Shown: positions 21,814-34,765, counted from the stretch's first letter. The stretch: DNA of 62,000 nucleotides from Branchiostoma floridae (GCF_000003815.2 NC_049995.1:5906475-5968474); one strand, 5' to 3'. Made by a program: numbers and translations. The notes: generated by a model not told the origin, from the letters alone.

Positions 21814-23246
21814 TTATTTCCCAGTGGGCAGCTGCAGAGGACTGGCCGCTACGATCCCGGGCGAGTCCATGTCGAGCGGACAGGGGGTCCAGCTCCCTTC
21901 GACGAACCCCACGAACCCACAGGTCATACCGCTCCACTCCTTCATACAGCAGAAGTTATTTAGCTCAGGCCAGCAGCGATGACATGACGGGTCAAAACAC
22001 GGCGGGCTGGAAATTTGAAAGATAATGATATCATAGTTATTTTCTTATTACATATATTGGGAAATTTAATCTAATGATTCGTTTCACATTGAAAGAACCT
22101 TAGTTTACAATTAACTTCTCACCCTGACCATAGAGGAATAAAATTGTTATTCTGACCCTCTGATATGTGATGAGTTCATAGATTTTAAATATTGAAAAAT
22201 ATTCGCATGCACTCAATCCGTTTCTCCTAAAGACATTCCAGATATATTTTACCACATCAAAAAGATTACAACGCCAGTTTTTCCTCTCAAACTTGAATAA
22301 ACTAAACTTTACGTACGGTGTTGAGCAGTATGAGAAGTCGTCCTCACACCAGCACCCCAGTCCGCACGGACCCACGTCACTTTCGTCATACGGACACGGG
22401 CCACCTGGAAAATCAAACAGATCCAGTTCTGTCTTCATTGTCACACACCCTAGCGGTACAGAGGTGTATTGCATCGATTCTTCCTGTACTAATCATGTTA
22501 CGGCTATGATTATTTCTTTCTCGTAAACGACCGCCTCCTCTTGCACTTGGAAAGGAACACAGATTTTGTCAATGTGTAGGTACCCTAGCGGGGCGGATGT
22601 GCGTGGCATCAATTCAGACCTATCTGTATACTAGTACTGTTACGGCTATGCTAATTTCTCTCTCGTAACTGACCGTCGCTTTTTGAAACATTTTAGCACG
22701 CTCAGTCAATAATGTTCTCTATTTGACTTCATTCGAATTGCAACATGGACAATAAAATGCGGACGCTATGCAGCTAACTAAGGTGATATATATTGTGACC
22801 ACATATACATATACACAATGAAAAAACCAACAAAGCGTTAATACAATCAAATACTAGTAATAATGACATCAAGTACCATCAAATTTATGTTTTAGGCGTG
22901 TTTGATAAGTGAATATGGTAAGGCTAAAAATACTGGGGTTTGAACCCAACTTGGTGCACAAATCAGCACGATACGATGATCTAAGCATTGCTTCATATAA
23001 GTTCCTCAAGTCAGATAGGCGTTGGTAAACTTCAATTCGGTAATTCAATATTAAACCGCCAGATGGCGTAATGGATCCATTGTGTAGTTAGGGTTGAGCT
23101 TTGCTCACAAGATATACTGTCGGGTGACGAAAATCGACGTGTTTGATTGCAACATTTTAGGGTTCATTTTAACAGCTTGCCTCACCGTTCAGAGGCCATT
23201 GTTCAATAGCTGCATCTGTAACTCCTGCGGACAGCCAGGATGCAAC
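21814..23246 (-). CDS. Small secreted cysteine-rich protein, copy A (exon 1 not found)
   Basis: Three exons match the complete paralogue at 31844-35288. 23186-23246 is 61 nt, reads VASWLSAGVTDAAIEQWPLN and has a CAG acceptor and GTGAGG donor. 22317-22404 is 88 nt, reads GPCPYDESDVGPCGLGCWCE and has a CAG acceptor and GTACGT donor. 21814-22006 is terminal and reads PPCFDPSCHRCWPELNNFCC, ending LQLPTGK and TAA. Exon lengths, phases (0, 1, 2) and all visible cysteines are kept between the copies, so the frame has probably been under selection. The first exon, expected to hold the start of a signal peptide, is not visible upstream; a LINE insertion begins about 640 bp upstream. The copy may therefore be broken or may use a distant exon. 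The polyadenylation signal AATAAA overlaps the stop and another lies at 21750-21755 on this strand. I do not recognise the family. Confidence 0.65.
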
Positions 23247-23289
23247 CTGTGTCAAAATATATTCATGAACAAATATGATGCAAGGAATG

Positions 23290-23450
23290 AATAAATAAGT
23301 AAATAAATCATACTTTTTGACAGGAAAATATTCCCACTCTCCGAGAGAAAGAGTGAGGTAGAGAGGTAGAGACAGAAATAGAGGGGGGGGGGGGAGCTCG
23401 AGAGTGAGAGTAAGAGAGAGGGGGGGGGGGGGGTGAACTATGGCATTAAA
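23290..23450. repeat. Polypurine (GA/G)n tract
   Basis: GAGAGA and two runs of 12 or more G on the plus strand. The matching position in the other gene copy (34650-34770) also has a GA/GT microsatellite. Confidence 0.9.
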
Positions 23451-23884
23451 TGCAAATACTTCATGTATCGGCCAAATTGCTTACTTACTTAAAATAATCA
23501 TCCACAGCTCCGTTGACAGTCATTTTTTTCAGATATCAAGGCAAAATTTTCATTATTCAGGTACCTAGTCAAGCATTACTAAAACTGTGAGTTAACTAAA
23601 CAGGCAGCAATCGCAGACCATTTTCTGAACGGCTAGGGGGTATTTGGATCCAATACTCTTATATAGGGGTGTCACTGTATTCATTTGAATTATAATGAAT
23701 TCTTGAGGGTTTTATGGTATACATATATATAAGACTTTTAAGTATACGACACAACTCATGCGATCCACAACTACGTAACAGAAGAATTTTAACGAGAATC
23801 AATCGAGAGGATCAATTGTTGTCTTATGTCTATTGACCGAGTTTTTTTCACACTGAAATTCCATCAGAGGCCCAACCAGTCTTA

Positions 23885-26465
23885 TTGTTTATGAATGGTT
23901 TTATTTCGCATCGAGCGACAAACAATAACATACAATGGCAGCCTTCATTTCTTCGGCTGAATTGCAGTATGCTTTACACATGTTTTCACAATTAAAATGA
24001 AAAGCAATAGAGGTGCACAATTCGACACATTATAAAACATAACAATAATCATCTTAAAATAACTGTGTATACATCCAAGGCTTATTTATACCTCTGGCAC
24101 TATGAACTGTTTAACAAGTCGACAAGGTACGGCAGTGTAGTCTTTCTGTACCTAGCAGTTCTACAGTGGAATTGTGTTATCTGGTGTTTAGACCTGAGGT
24201 TTCTGCCATGTAGGCTCACACGGTTTGGCGGTAGCCATTTTGAGAAATACGAGGAGCTCAGCAAAGAGGTACCAAACTTTGTACAGAGTTCGTGCCGTCT
24301 GTGCACAGAGACGGAAGGGACAACTGGTCTAGAGCCATGTCGTAACTAACATAGGTGGAACCAAGAATTATGCGGCAAGCTCTTTTTTGTACGTTCTCTA
24401 TGGCCCTAGACTGGGCACTAGTGATTCCTGGATGCCATACCGGACACGCGTATTCTAAGATTGGTCTTATAAATCCACAGAACACTAATGCCAAGTCAAT
24501 AGAGTCTAGACAATGTCTCTTTAATACCCGTAACAGGTACAGCCTGCGGCTGCCTTTGCTGACCATCATGTTGACGTGGATGTCCCACTTAAGGTTAGCT
24601 TGAAAGATCACCTCTAGGATCTTCGCGAATTCAACTACATTTGTACTTCAAGTGTTGTTGACTTAACAGTCACTACAGGTGGGGGAGGGGGGTTTCGCAT
24701 GAAGCATATGAGCAGTACTATGCACTTGGAGGGGCTCAGTTGCATGTAGTTGGCTTCTGTCCAATGAACGAGATTATCCACGTCAGTTTGCACCATGGAG
24801 TCATGTGTAATTATAACGACTGCCTTGCCTCCGACGTGCGACAAAGACATGTCATCAACATACTTCCTTAGACGACAGCTCAACATACTTTGACGACAGC
24901 TCAACTCACTCACCATCATGTACAAAATGACAAACGGACTTGTACCCCCACATTTACAGCTGCTCACTCCGTCAACAAGAGGCGCCCAGTCTACAACACG
25001 TCTACAACAACACAACAACACTCACCTTCATGTTCCTCGTTGCCGGACACAGACCCTCAAAACAGTTTTATTCCCTTCACGTCTTCACTCTGGAACCAGC
25101 TACCGCAGACAGTCAGAGACGCCCGTAGCCTCGCTGATTTTAAGAGAGTGAGCAAAAAGCACCTGTTCACCACAAGGCACCACCAAACTTACCGACGACT
25201 CGGCCCAAGGCAGAGCAACATCCAAGCTGCCAGGCTACGCATGGGTTGGTGTCAACTGAACAGTACCTTGCACAAAATGAACATCAAGAGCAAACAATGT
25301 GTCTGTGGGGCCTCTTCTGAAACAGTCCAACACTACCTACTACATTGCCCCTTGTACACTGAGCAGCGTAGCAAACTCACCACCACTGTTGAATGCCTTG
25401 TACGACAACGGCCTACTGTTTCACTACTGCTCCACGGCTCACCTGACCATGACCCTGTCATCAATAGACAGCTTTCAGGAGCACTGTGTGTGTACATGAT
25501 ATCTACCAAAAGATTCTCTTCCAGCCGTGCCACTGTCTAGTAAATTTTAGCTAGTTAGGCATAAGTGTTAGCTTTACCTGCTTTTATTGCAACAACTATT
25601 TTATTCTATTACTGTATATACATGTTCATTTTGTATTGTATATTTATATGTCTGTGGCCACGATACCAGCCATGCTGCCTAGTGCTCACAGTGTATTGTC
25701 TTGTTACAACCTGAATAAAGAAACATACTTCCAAGTCATGGCTGAGTCTTCACTCACCGGTGATGCGTCATTTATGAGCGCGAGAAACACCAGGGGACCC
25801 AACTTGGTTCCTTGCGGTACGCCACAAGTAAGCGCTGTTAACGATTCGATAGAATTTAGGCGCATACCCAGGGAATGATGGAACGTCTGACGCCTAGGTC
25901 CAGGATCCCGGAGTTTGCAGTCAGGTGGTGCACACGATCAAAAGCGCGTGTGAAGTCATGCAGTCAGGACGAGGGTGTTACACTACTTACAGAAGCCAGG
26001 CTTGTCTGTTGTACTTGCCAAGTGATGCATTAAGCTGGTTAGATAATGCGTGGTGGATTTGCCCTTGAGCGATCCATACTGACGGGGGTCTATAGCTGGT
26101 AGTATGTCGCTTAAACACCAATCCGTGACAAAACCCTCGCAAACCTTGGCGAAGATGGGTGTCAGGGATATCGGGCGGAGCTTTTCAAGACGTGCTGGTT
26201 TCTCCTTCGGAACAGGTACGACATCAGCCATCTTCCATACTGAGGACACATACCCTTCCTGGAGAGACGAGTTGAACATGTCGCTGACGGGCAGACTAAG
26301 TTCAAAGGCGCCTGAATTCTCGCACCACCAATTGTAGGCCTGGCCGTTCATATAGGAAAGAGTAGGCGTACTGTGTCCATTTTCCTTCATTGCTGTGAAC
26401 CATCCCAGCCCCATAAATATGACCAAACTGTTGCCTTCTGTCCGTTGCACCCTGAGCTGGAATTG
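23885..26465 (-). mobile_element. CR1-like LINE, 5' truncated and interrupted
   Basis: Read on the minus strand, the RT domain starts near 26300 with VVPVPKEKPARLEKLRPISL, then FAKVCEGFV and DPRQYGSLKGKSTTHYL. It continues to a CGVPQGTKLGPLVFL-type region near 25800 and resumes after an insertion at 24890 with KYVDDMSLSH, the FADD-equivalent catalytic box. LKWDIHVNMMV, RLYLLRVLKRH and IRPILEYACPVWHPG follow. The 3' end near 23890-23920 reads GCGAAATAAAACCATTC. These are the ordered motifs of CR1-group reverse transcriptases. Frameshifts and the nested LINE show it is inactive. Confidence 0.85.
24868..25721 (+). mobile_element. Second LINE nested in the first, with 11-bp target duplication
   Basis: The insertion is flanked by AACATACTTCC at 24857-24867 and 25722-25732, and it splits the host LINE just before its YVDD codons. 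It is 5' truncated. The frame encodes a tail with NSFIPFTSSLWNQLPQTVRD, then RLRMGWCQLNSTLHKMNI and CVCGASSETVQHYLLHCPLY. After a stop it ends ACAACCTGAATAAAG. The SLWNxLP and CxCG...HxLLxCPLY motifs mark the end of a LINE ORF2. A frameshift lies around 25030-25060. Confidence 0.85.
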
Positions 26466-26600
26466 TCAGTTACCTAGTTATAGCTTTGATAATTTCCATT
26501 GGGGGCCAAAACCCCATGCTTACCCTGGGGGTCCAAATTGGGTAGCCTGTCAGGCTTGCCTGTGCCTGTATAACCTTTTCCGCGAACCCTATGTAGACCT
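26385..26600. mobile_element. Partial copy of the 50.0-kb Mutator-like element
   Basis: The string ATATGACCAAACTGTTGCCT, then TTGGGGGCCAAAACCCCATGC-like sequence and CCTTTTCCGCGAACCCT, follows the right half of 50023-51020 in the same order. The left half is missing. Confidence 0.6.
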
Positions 26601-26683
26601 CTTGTGGTAGCAGTGTACATAGTACATGTACAGTATTTATGCATGACCTCTTGTGGTAGCAGAGCACAGTATTTATGCATGTC
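26588..26683. repeat. Two-copy tandem repeat
   Basis: GACCTCTTGTGGTAGCAG ... CAGTATTTATGCAT is repeated twice, the second copy lacking about 14 bp. Confidence 0.7.
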
Positions 26684-26699
26684 CCCCAAGGTCGATTTG

Positions 26700-27888
26700 C
26701 TGAAGGCTGAGTAGAAAGCCTTATTTGAGAGGCAGCCAGATATAACCTGTGCTGCATGGTCAAAAATTAAGGCGTCGACTCTGAGACTGTATGGTTTGTA
26801 TTGTGAAGGTTTTCCCGTCCATGTATAAATGCGCCCCATCACGCAACTTATAGTGTGACCTGGCTGCAGTTATTTGACCTCCGCAGAGTGGCGTTTCAAA
26901 GTGGGCGTGAGAAGGCAATACACCGACAGGATATATTTTGTTTTCTAATATTTTGTGGCTAACCCCTAAATATCTTGGTTTTTCGTATTCATTCTGTCTT
27001 TTAACGCGTCGAAGGCAGTCACCTTGTGGCCTTGACGGGTTGCCTTTTTATTTGCGAGGCTGGAGCTCAAGTTTTTTTTCCAGGTAAGACGACCTGTTTA
27101 TTTGGACTTTGACTCTTTATAACACGAGATGTTTGATAGCAATATAACCTTCTGGAGAACGCCTGGATGGACTGTCCTTATATTTGATGATGTGACAATA
27201 AGGGGTCGTGACAACGCTTTACGCTAAATTCACGAAGGCCAGCAACGATTTACGCTAAATTCAGAAAGGTCTGCAACGCTTTATGCTTAATTCTAAGTTT
27301 AGAAGGCTGACAACTCTGTACAGAGGCGGCGGCAGAAAAGTTACTATTTAGCGGCGAAATATTGCTGACCTACGGCGCGACAATCCTGGGGAGGGGGGAT
27401 TGTAGCCTCTATATTGTGCTGAAAAAAAAAAATTTAGTGACATTTGTGGTTGCAGTAGGCCTTAGAAGTTATTTGTTTTGGTGTTTACAGGCAGTGAAAA
27501 GGGGTGAAAAGGTCACCACCTATGTTTTAAAGGCGTATAACATTAAAATTGTCCCTTTTTTACTTAATAGCAATAGTAGAACTTTGACAATGTTTTCTCC
27601 ATTATAAAGGCACTTTTAGAATTCTGTTTACAAAGTCCATTGTGTAAAGGTATCTGTTGGTAAATTGACAAGAAGTGACCCTAGAGGTCAGAGTTCAACA
27701 CGGCAGTAGAGGACAACATGTCTTGGTTATAAATTAACCGTCTAAGCAAGCCTATGCGTGAGGCCTATGTTTAATAGGCGTTGTGCACTATGCATGTTGG
27801 GGTTACCTATGACGATAGTTCACCTTTATCCGTGGGGTGACCTACATTTATTGTTTTTCAAAACAGCACTAAGAGATCTAACTTTTCC
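26700..27888. other. Intergenic with a short tandem repeat
   Basis: No gene is recognised. At 27210-27310 three copies of a unit of about 34 bp (AGCAACGmTTTACGCTAAAT-like) occur. A short poly(A) lies at 27420-27432. Confidence 0.5.
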
Positions 27889-28243
27889 CATGGTTACAGG
27901 ACACTTTGATCGGAGATCTAATGTTTGCTCATGTCTCCCATGGTTACAGGACACTTTCATCGGAGATCTAATGTTTGCTAATATGGTTACAGGACACTTT
28001 CATGGGAGATCTAATGTTTGCTAACTTTCTCCATGGTTACAGGACACTTTCATCGGAGATCTAATGTTTGCTAACTTTCTCCATGGTTACAGGACACTTT
28101 CATCGGAGATCTAATGTTTGCTAACTTTCTCCATGGTTACAGGACACTTTCATCGGAGATCTAATGTTTGCTAACGTCTCCCATGGTTACAGGACACTTT
28201 CATCGGAGATCTAATGTTTGCTAATGTTTCCCATGGTTACAGT
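27889..28243. repeat. 50-bp minisatellite, about seven copies
   Basis: The unit is CCATGGTTACAGGACACTTT, CATCGGAGATCTAATGTTTG and a CTAACTTTCT tail. Copies are near identical except for one with a 14-bp deletion. It lies about 350 bp upstream of the GNAT coding region. Confidence 0.92.
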
Positions 28244-28599
28244 AGCTTGTTGGGCAAATGTATATTAAAGTGTCACGTACAAGTAGTTAAAACTGTATGA
28301 AAAATAAAACTTTCCTTTTTAACCGTTTTAAGTGCTTCTTCTACTAGGAAGACGCGCTAGCAATAATACCTTCAACGGTATTAGTTTTTGAAAACCGGAA
28401 TTTTCTTAAAATGTACATGCAAAACAAATATTTCAAAGCAACTTTTATTAGGACCTTTAAAAGTACCTCATTGACTAATCAGTCAAAATACGAACGAATC
28501 CTTTAAATGATATGATTTTTTTTGTTAATGATATCATCATCTCTTTTGATATCCATCAGTCCAGGAACGCATATAGCTCTGTCGGTAAAAGTACAAGCG

Positions 28600-29544
28600 A
28601 TGGACCAGCAACAACAAGGCCCGGCTAAACCGGAAAATTTCCGTGTCCGTCCGATGACTTCTCTATCAGAATTTTCGCTGTTGTTCGAGTGGGCAGTAGC
28701 TGAGGGGTGGCGCCCAGGTGTCTACGATGCAGAAACCTACTATAATCAGGACCCAACCGGTTACTACTTGGCGGAACTGGACGGCGTTCCGATCGGAGCG
28801 ATTGGTACCATAAAATTCGGGGAAGATCTTGCTTCCATCACCCAGTACATAGTCAAACCGCCCTTCCGGGGAAAGGGGTATGGCTACAGGATGTGGCAAG
28901 AAGTTTTGAAGAAGATCGGGGACAGAAACCTGGTTCTGGAGAGCGTTGCCGCTCAGCGAAGTAACTACGAGAAATCCGGTTTCAAGAGTTCGTGGCAAAC
29001 AATCCGGTTCCGCGGAGTTGGTCGTACCGATGACCATGTCATCAGCAATGCAGGAGATCGCGTAACGCTGACTTCAGTTGACAAAGTGAACTTTGACGAC
29101 CTCTGTGCCTTTGACCAAAAAGTTTCTGGTGTGTCACGGCCAGTCTTTCTGAAGAGCTGGATCAACCAACCTGGTTCCATCGGCCTTGTTGCCGTCGAGA
29201 GTATCGATGGCACTGGTCAGAAGAGAGAATACAGGATCGTCGGCTACGGGTGCAGTCGGCTTTGTTATGAAGAGTACCAGAGCACCACCTTCTCCCGAAA
29301 AATCGCCCCCATCTACGCGGAGACCTCTGCAGTTGGTTCACAGCTATGCAATGCTCTAGTCGCGACCGTTCCACCAGGAGTTCCCTACTATATTGATGCC
29401 ATCGATGCAAATGAAGGTGCTATGCAGATAGTGATTGGCTTTGGCGTAGAAAATGTTGAGCAGGTAACACATATGTTCACGAAATGGAACAGAGTTCAGC
29501 AAAACATGGTGTATGGTTTAACCGATTTCGAAATTGGGTTTTAA
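28600..29544 (+). CDS. GNAT N-acetyltransferase, intronless CDS (314 aa)
   Basis: I chose the Met at 28600 (context GCGATGG) rather than 28522; the first 26 codons of the longer frame look like a 5' untranslated region and contain a possible splice acceptor (CCATCAG, ending 28559). Residues 15-145 form a GNAT fold. Motif A is QYIVKPPFRGKGYG with the acetyl-CoA pyrophosphate loop RGKGYG at 90-95. An N-terminal WAVAEGWRPG segment and a YYLAELDGVPIGAI strand pair precede it. Residues 160-314 look like the second acetyltransferase-like domain of YitH/HolE-type proteins (VGYGCSRL, IDAIDANEGAM, GFGVEN and a C-terminal MVYGLTDFEIG). Such proteins transfer acetyl groups from acetyl-CoA; the acceptor is unknown. 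The copy is intact and isolated. A 50-bp minisatellite precedes it and no polyadenylation signal is obvious nearby. Confidence 0.85.
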   Translation: MDQQQQGPAKPENFRVRPMTSLSEFSLLFEWAVAEGWRPGVYDAETYYNQDPTGYYLAELDGVPIGAIGTIKFGEDLASITQYIVKPPFRGKGYGYRMWQEVLKKIGDRNLVLESVAAQRSNYEKSGFKSSWQTIRFRGVGRTDDHVISNAGDRVTLTSVDKVNFDDLCAFDQKVSGVSRPVFLKSWINQPGSIGLVAVESIDGTGQKREYRIVGYGCSRLCYEEYQSTTFSRKIAPIYAETSAVGSQLCNALVATVPPGVPYYIDAIDANEGAMQIVIGFGVENVEQVTHMFTKWNRVQQNMVYGLTDFEIGF

Positions 29545-31239
29545 AGTAGTCAAAATGTCCTGGTGTTTGCAAGTTTACACATAGAATACAAAGTCATGTA
29601 AGATAACTGTTTTATGTCGATCATTAGAAATGTCCCAATTCAGCCTTAGGTGGCAATGACCTTTTGATAAACTACTCGTTTACGTAACGCTACTAAGTGT
29701 TAGATATAAGCCCGCAATGATGATGATGAGATATAAGCTGTCCTCATTTTCCTGGGTAAAGATTGTACACAGTTAATAGAATTTTTATCAAGCATTACTA
29801 CTTTTTAAAGGTAAACACACGTACCTTTTCGACAGCGATCAGTCCATCTTGCTCACGGAGTGACCTAGTTCTCGCGAGAGTTACGAGAACTAGGCTGAGA
29901 CTAGCTTGTAATTTTGCCTTCTAGCAGCCATTTTTCAGCGGCCTTGGTTCCAGATGATTTTGTAACGTTTGAGCTCTAGGTGCTTTACTTCTATGTTACT
30001 CTTTGTTTATATGATGGTTTATAAACCTCATGTAGAATTTAAAAAAAATACATAATTACATTAGTTTTCTGACAGCATCTAAATTTTAGTCATTCTCTTT
30101 AGTGCTCTTGATGTATTATACTATCGTCATACAGGGGTGGAAATTGGAATAAATGAACTAAAGTTAGTCCCTTGTCTTGTATCTTTTTTGTTTTGGCGCC
30201 ATCTGGCGCCAAAACACTGTGCCCCGTTTCTTCCTTCAGTCAACCAATGGTTCAATTTTTCAAAGTTAACCCAGCCCTTCCAAAGGCCCTTCCAAATGCC
30301 CTTCCCAATTCTCTCTCTGGTGGACTGGTCTTACGGCTTAGGGGAACAACAGTACATCCCACTCAACTTTTAAACCTCCATTTTTACGCATTCGTTACCA
30401 ATTGTGGTCGGTACTGAAAGCCTCTTAACTGGTTACATCGAATGAATGAAACGCTCGTATGGCGATATTTCAGATCCATTGGTGTAAGATATAGTTGATT
30501 GAATTATCTCACATAACAGTTTTGCATTAGCTATTCATAAACATGAAATAAATGCCTAATTAGGCTTATGCATTGTATGTGGAATCCACATTGTGGATAT
30601 ATAAGTAGGCAATGACGTCAGCGAAACGTTCTGAGATGATGACGTCATGATCGTATGACCGCAGCAAAACGCTAACCTGATTTTAGTAAAACGCGAGTTT
30701 CGCGAGCTCAAAGCGTTACACGAAAAATAGCAAAAGATAATATTGGCGGGTCACTATTTACATTTTCACATAACTACACAAGAAGAAACTGATTTTCTCG
30801 AAAAAAATTGCATACTGTTTGACAAAACATTTCACTTAACATATTCATTTTTATATTCCTGTACATGCCTCATTTGCATATTTGTGAATCTCTCCATGCG
30901 ACCATATCAGGTTTAGTTACTCTGTTTCTATTTATATTACATTATAATAACTAGAAAAAACGTTCACACAGTCAAGCAAACCTTGGTAAAATGCCAGCTT
31001 TTTTTAAAGCACTTGTTTGGGTTGTCTCTGCTTATTTTGATGTAATTCTCATGTTTATTGATGAGCGCCGGCGAAGCACCGATGTACTTTTTCCTGACGA
31101 TATCCTTACTACAAGCCAAAACACAGCTTTTTTTAGAAGCACTTGTTTGCATGTCTTTTGTTCTCACTGAAACCTTTATATTTCGTTATTTTGCAGTTTC
31201 CCTTAGGCCCAATCTATATTTGTTTCTTGAATCTGTAGT
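29545..31239. other. Intergenic with isolated palindromes
   Basis: No gene is recognised. A 26-bp near-perfect palindrome (GTTTTGGCGCC half) lies at about 30189-30214. A second (CCTAGTTCTCG...CGAGAACTAGG) lies near 29867-29895. Positions 30990-31160 hold a diverged two-copy repeat sharing CAGCTTTTTTTAAAGCACTT. Confidence 0.5.
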
Positions 31240-31245
31240 ACTACA

Positions 31246-31690
31246 CACATCGTAGTCTACTACTGTAGTAGACTACAGATTCGCGTCCGGTTTACACTCA
31301 CTGACAGGGAGCCTAGCACGACACCTGCTGTTCCCTGATTGCCGAGAAACTGTAGTGACCTAATGTGACCTGTTATGACCTTTGAGCAGAAAGTTCAACA
31401 CGTTGTGTATATGTGAAAAAGTAGTATGTTCTTTTCCGATGCACCTAGGAAAAGAGCCTGAAAACTCGTTTTTACAGATAAAAGTACTAAATGGCCTTCG
31501 AAGTGTAATCTACTGCAGTTTCTGTTTACACCCTATTCGAATATTCATAGAACCTCCGCTGAACTGTACTACTACAGTAGTACTACAGTAGTACTACAAT
31601 AGACTACAGTAGTAGACTACACTCCATTTCTGCTTCACCCAGAAAAATATGTAGTCTTCTACTACAGTGGTAGACTACGATGGGTAGTCA
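31246..31690. mobile_element. Palindrome-rich MITE (GTAGTCTACTACT)
   Basis: CATCGTAGTCTACTACTGTA near the left end is inverted at the right end (31650-31685). Further GTAGTACTACAGTAGTACTA blocks occupy 31565-31620. The interior of about 300 bp is non-coding. Confidence 0.6.
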
Positions 31691-31843
31691 ACAACATATT
31701 AAATAACATTGTCCTTATTTTTGGCGTTTTCTCTCAGAACATAACATCATAACGTTGTCCATATTTTGTTGGTGTTGAAAGCTTTTAATTCCTTCAAATT
31801 CTCGGTTCTACTAGTCAAGGCTAGTGAACTACGAAGAGATTAT

Positions 31844-34724
31844 TTATTTCCCAGTGGGCAGCTGCAGAGGGCTGGCCGCAACGATCCCGGGCGAGTCCAT
31901 GTCTAGCGGACAGGGGGTATTGCTCCCAGCAGCGGTGACCCCCACAAACCCACATGTCATACCGCTCCACTCCTTCACACAGCAGAAATTATTCAGCTCA
32001 GGCCAACAGCGGTGACATGACGGGTCAAAACACGGCGGGCTGGAAATATTAAAAAAAAAGGATTTTATTTATATCACAATCATCTTCTTATTATACACAT
32101 TGAGGACTCCATTTTGTTTCTGGAGTCCTTATGTTAGCCCATACATAAATACATCTTCAATGAATGCTACATTTTATTCTGTTTTGATCTTGTGTCCATG
32201 GGCGCCGCCATATTGATTTATGATGTCATGGGTCAGCCATCTTTAACCCTATTCAGACCGGGCTTTTTTGGTCATCCCTGGACCGGGGGGGGGGGGCTTT
32301 TGAGGCCCTCCACTTCTAAGTCCTCTAACTCTCGAACGACGTGCCGTAGGGCCACCAAATTTTTAGGACATGATATCGACATAATATCTGACGAGTATTT
32401 GACGTTTGACGTTACGTTGACGTTAAATGACGTAATTATGACGTCATCAATCTGATTATATTGGCCGGACCCATGAAAAAAGGGTATTCTCAGAATGCTT
32501 CAAGTTATACTACAAAAATGTAACAACAAGTGCAGATAACAGAATAATAATGTTTATTATGACTTGTATTGCCAATAGCAACATCAATGACCTCATAATG
32601 ACGTCATATGATGACGTCATGCACATCTAAGATACGAGTTAGGCTCCGCCATATTATATCAACTACCTTGAATTTTTAAAAGTTCTTTTTTTGCAACAAA
32701 TTATCACAAAGGGCAATGAAAATAGACTAAATTCATTCATTTAGATGTTTTTGATGAAAAAATACCAGGTAGTTACAAATTTTAAGGGATAATTAGCTTG
32801 TTATTCTTGATCTGGCCATACGGTCCGCCATCTTGGATTTTGGGCTGATGACGTCATCAAATTAGCATAATTTATGCATACATAATTATGAAAGATATGC
32901 TAAATAATATAAGATTTTATTTATGTAACAAAATAGCAGTAATATAGCAAATAAATGTGAAAAATACATTGTTAGAACCAAAAATTGTGATTTTTGGCAA
33001 AACTGCCTATCAGCAAACGGTTGCCATGGCAACACGAAAAAATGGAAAATTTGTAAAACTTCGTAAAATTGTTGCCAACAATATTTTAGGAAAACTCACC
33101 AAATTTGGTGGCTTTAGCGTAAGGCGTTCTGGCGTTATAGGGCATCGAAGTTAGCGCGGGCCTCAAAAGCCCCCCCCCCGGTCTGAATAGGGTTAAACCA
33201 ACCAGCTGACCCTTCTTGACCAATTACAAAACGACTCACGAAGTTTTGTCTCAGAGTCAGTGATGTTATTCGCTTGTTATTATGGCCATAATGCTAGAAG
33301 TGGTAACTGTCAGGATCAAAACACAACAAGACAACGGTAATCCTGACCATGGAGGAATAACGTATTTATTCTGACACCCTTACATTTTATTTCAAAAAAA
33401 TAAAATATTGAAAAATATTTACATGCCGCTTAGTCTGTTTCTTTTTAAGACATTCAGGATATATTTTACGATATTAAAGAAAAGTTAAGAATGGTTTATT
33501 TTTTTATCTCAAACGCCAATAGACTATTTACGTACGGGGTTGAGCAGTACGAGTAATCGTCCTCACACCAGCACCCCAGGCCGCACAGGTCGACGTCGGT
33601 TTCGTCATACGGACACGGGCCACCTGGCAACACAGTACAGTTACAGTTCTGTCTATCAGTACCCTAGCGGAACGGAGGTGCATTGCAACAATTTTTGGCC
33701 TTCCTGCACTAGTCCTGTTACGGCTATGCTAATTCCTCTCTCGAAAACGATAATTAAAACGTCAATTGGCACGCCCAGTCACTTAAGCTTGAAGTGTATG
33801 GTCAAGCTCTAGCTGTGCTCTGGCTGAGGCGTATTTAATAAGGGATCAGGGCAGTGTTCCAGACAGCCTGAAATTTTCTTCCTCTGGATTTCGAATGGAA
33901 ATCATGTCGAGCGCGGAAGATGTAACAATCCTAGGGGGTCCTGATTTTTTTTTAAATGTAGACCCTCAGAAAAGCTAGTTCCTGTATTTTGAGGGGCAAG
34001 TTTTGCTGTTAAAGTAGACTCAGCATGGTTCAATGTCATCTGTACTGACTCCCTGGTTATCTTTGCAAACTTTTATTTTCTTAAATATCTTTACATGCTA
34101 ATTTTTGTCCATCAGAGGAATAGGAATATTTCTATGTCCCCAAGTGCAAAATTCCGCCAAAGGACGGAGGGACGGAAGCTGACTGGAACCCTGGATGGTA
34201 GTGCACATTGTTTTAAGCGATGGTCTTTATTTTACCAATCAGCATGAAACGATGATCTAAGTATTACTCCATATAAGTTTCTCACGTCAGATAATTTTAT
34301 TATATAGGTACTGATAAACTTCAGTAATGTAACTCAAGATTAAACCACCAGATGGCGTAACGAACCAATTATGTAGTTATTTAAAATTAGAGTTAAACTT
34401 TACTCATAATCTATACTGCCTGATGACGACAATCGATGTGTTTGATTGTGACATTTTAGGGTTTATTTAAACAGCTTGCCTTACCGTTCAGAGGCCATTG
34501 TCCAATAGCTGCATCTGTAACTCCGACGGACAGCCAGACTGCAACCTGTGCCAGGATAATTTTTTTTACAGATATGATAAGATAAAAAGAAATAAGCAAA
34601 CAAACGTACAAACTGAGAAACAGATTTTTGACAGGAGAAAAGCCCAATTCCCCAAGAGAGAGAGGGCGAGATAGGTAGAGAAAGAGAGAGAGTTCAAAGA
34701 AAGAGAGAGAGGGAGAGAGAGAGA

Positions 34725-34765
<41 letters not shown>

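Noticed and set aside
27889-28243. Possible CRISPR-like array
   Set aside because: Units abut with no unique spacers and the genome is clearly eukaryotic; it is a minisatellite.
28522-28599. Longer N-terminus of the GNAT protein from the Met at 28522
   Set aside because: The extra 26 residues match nothing in the family, the Met at 28600 has a better context, and a splice acceptor-like CCATCAG lies in between.
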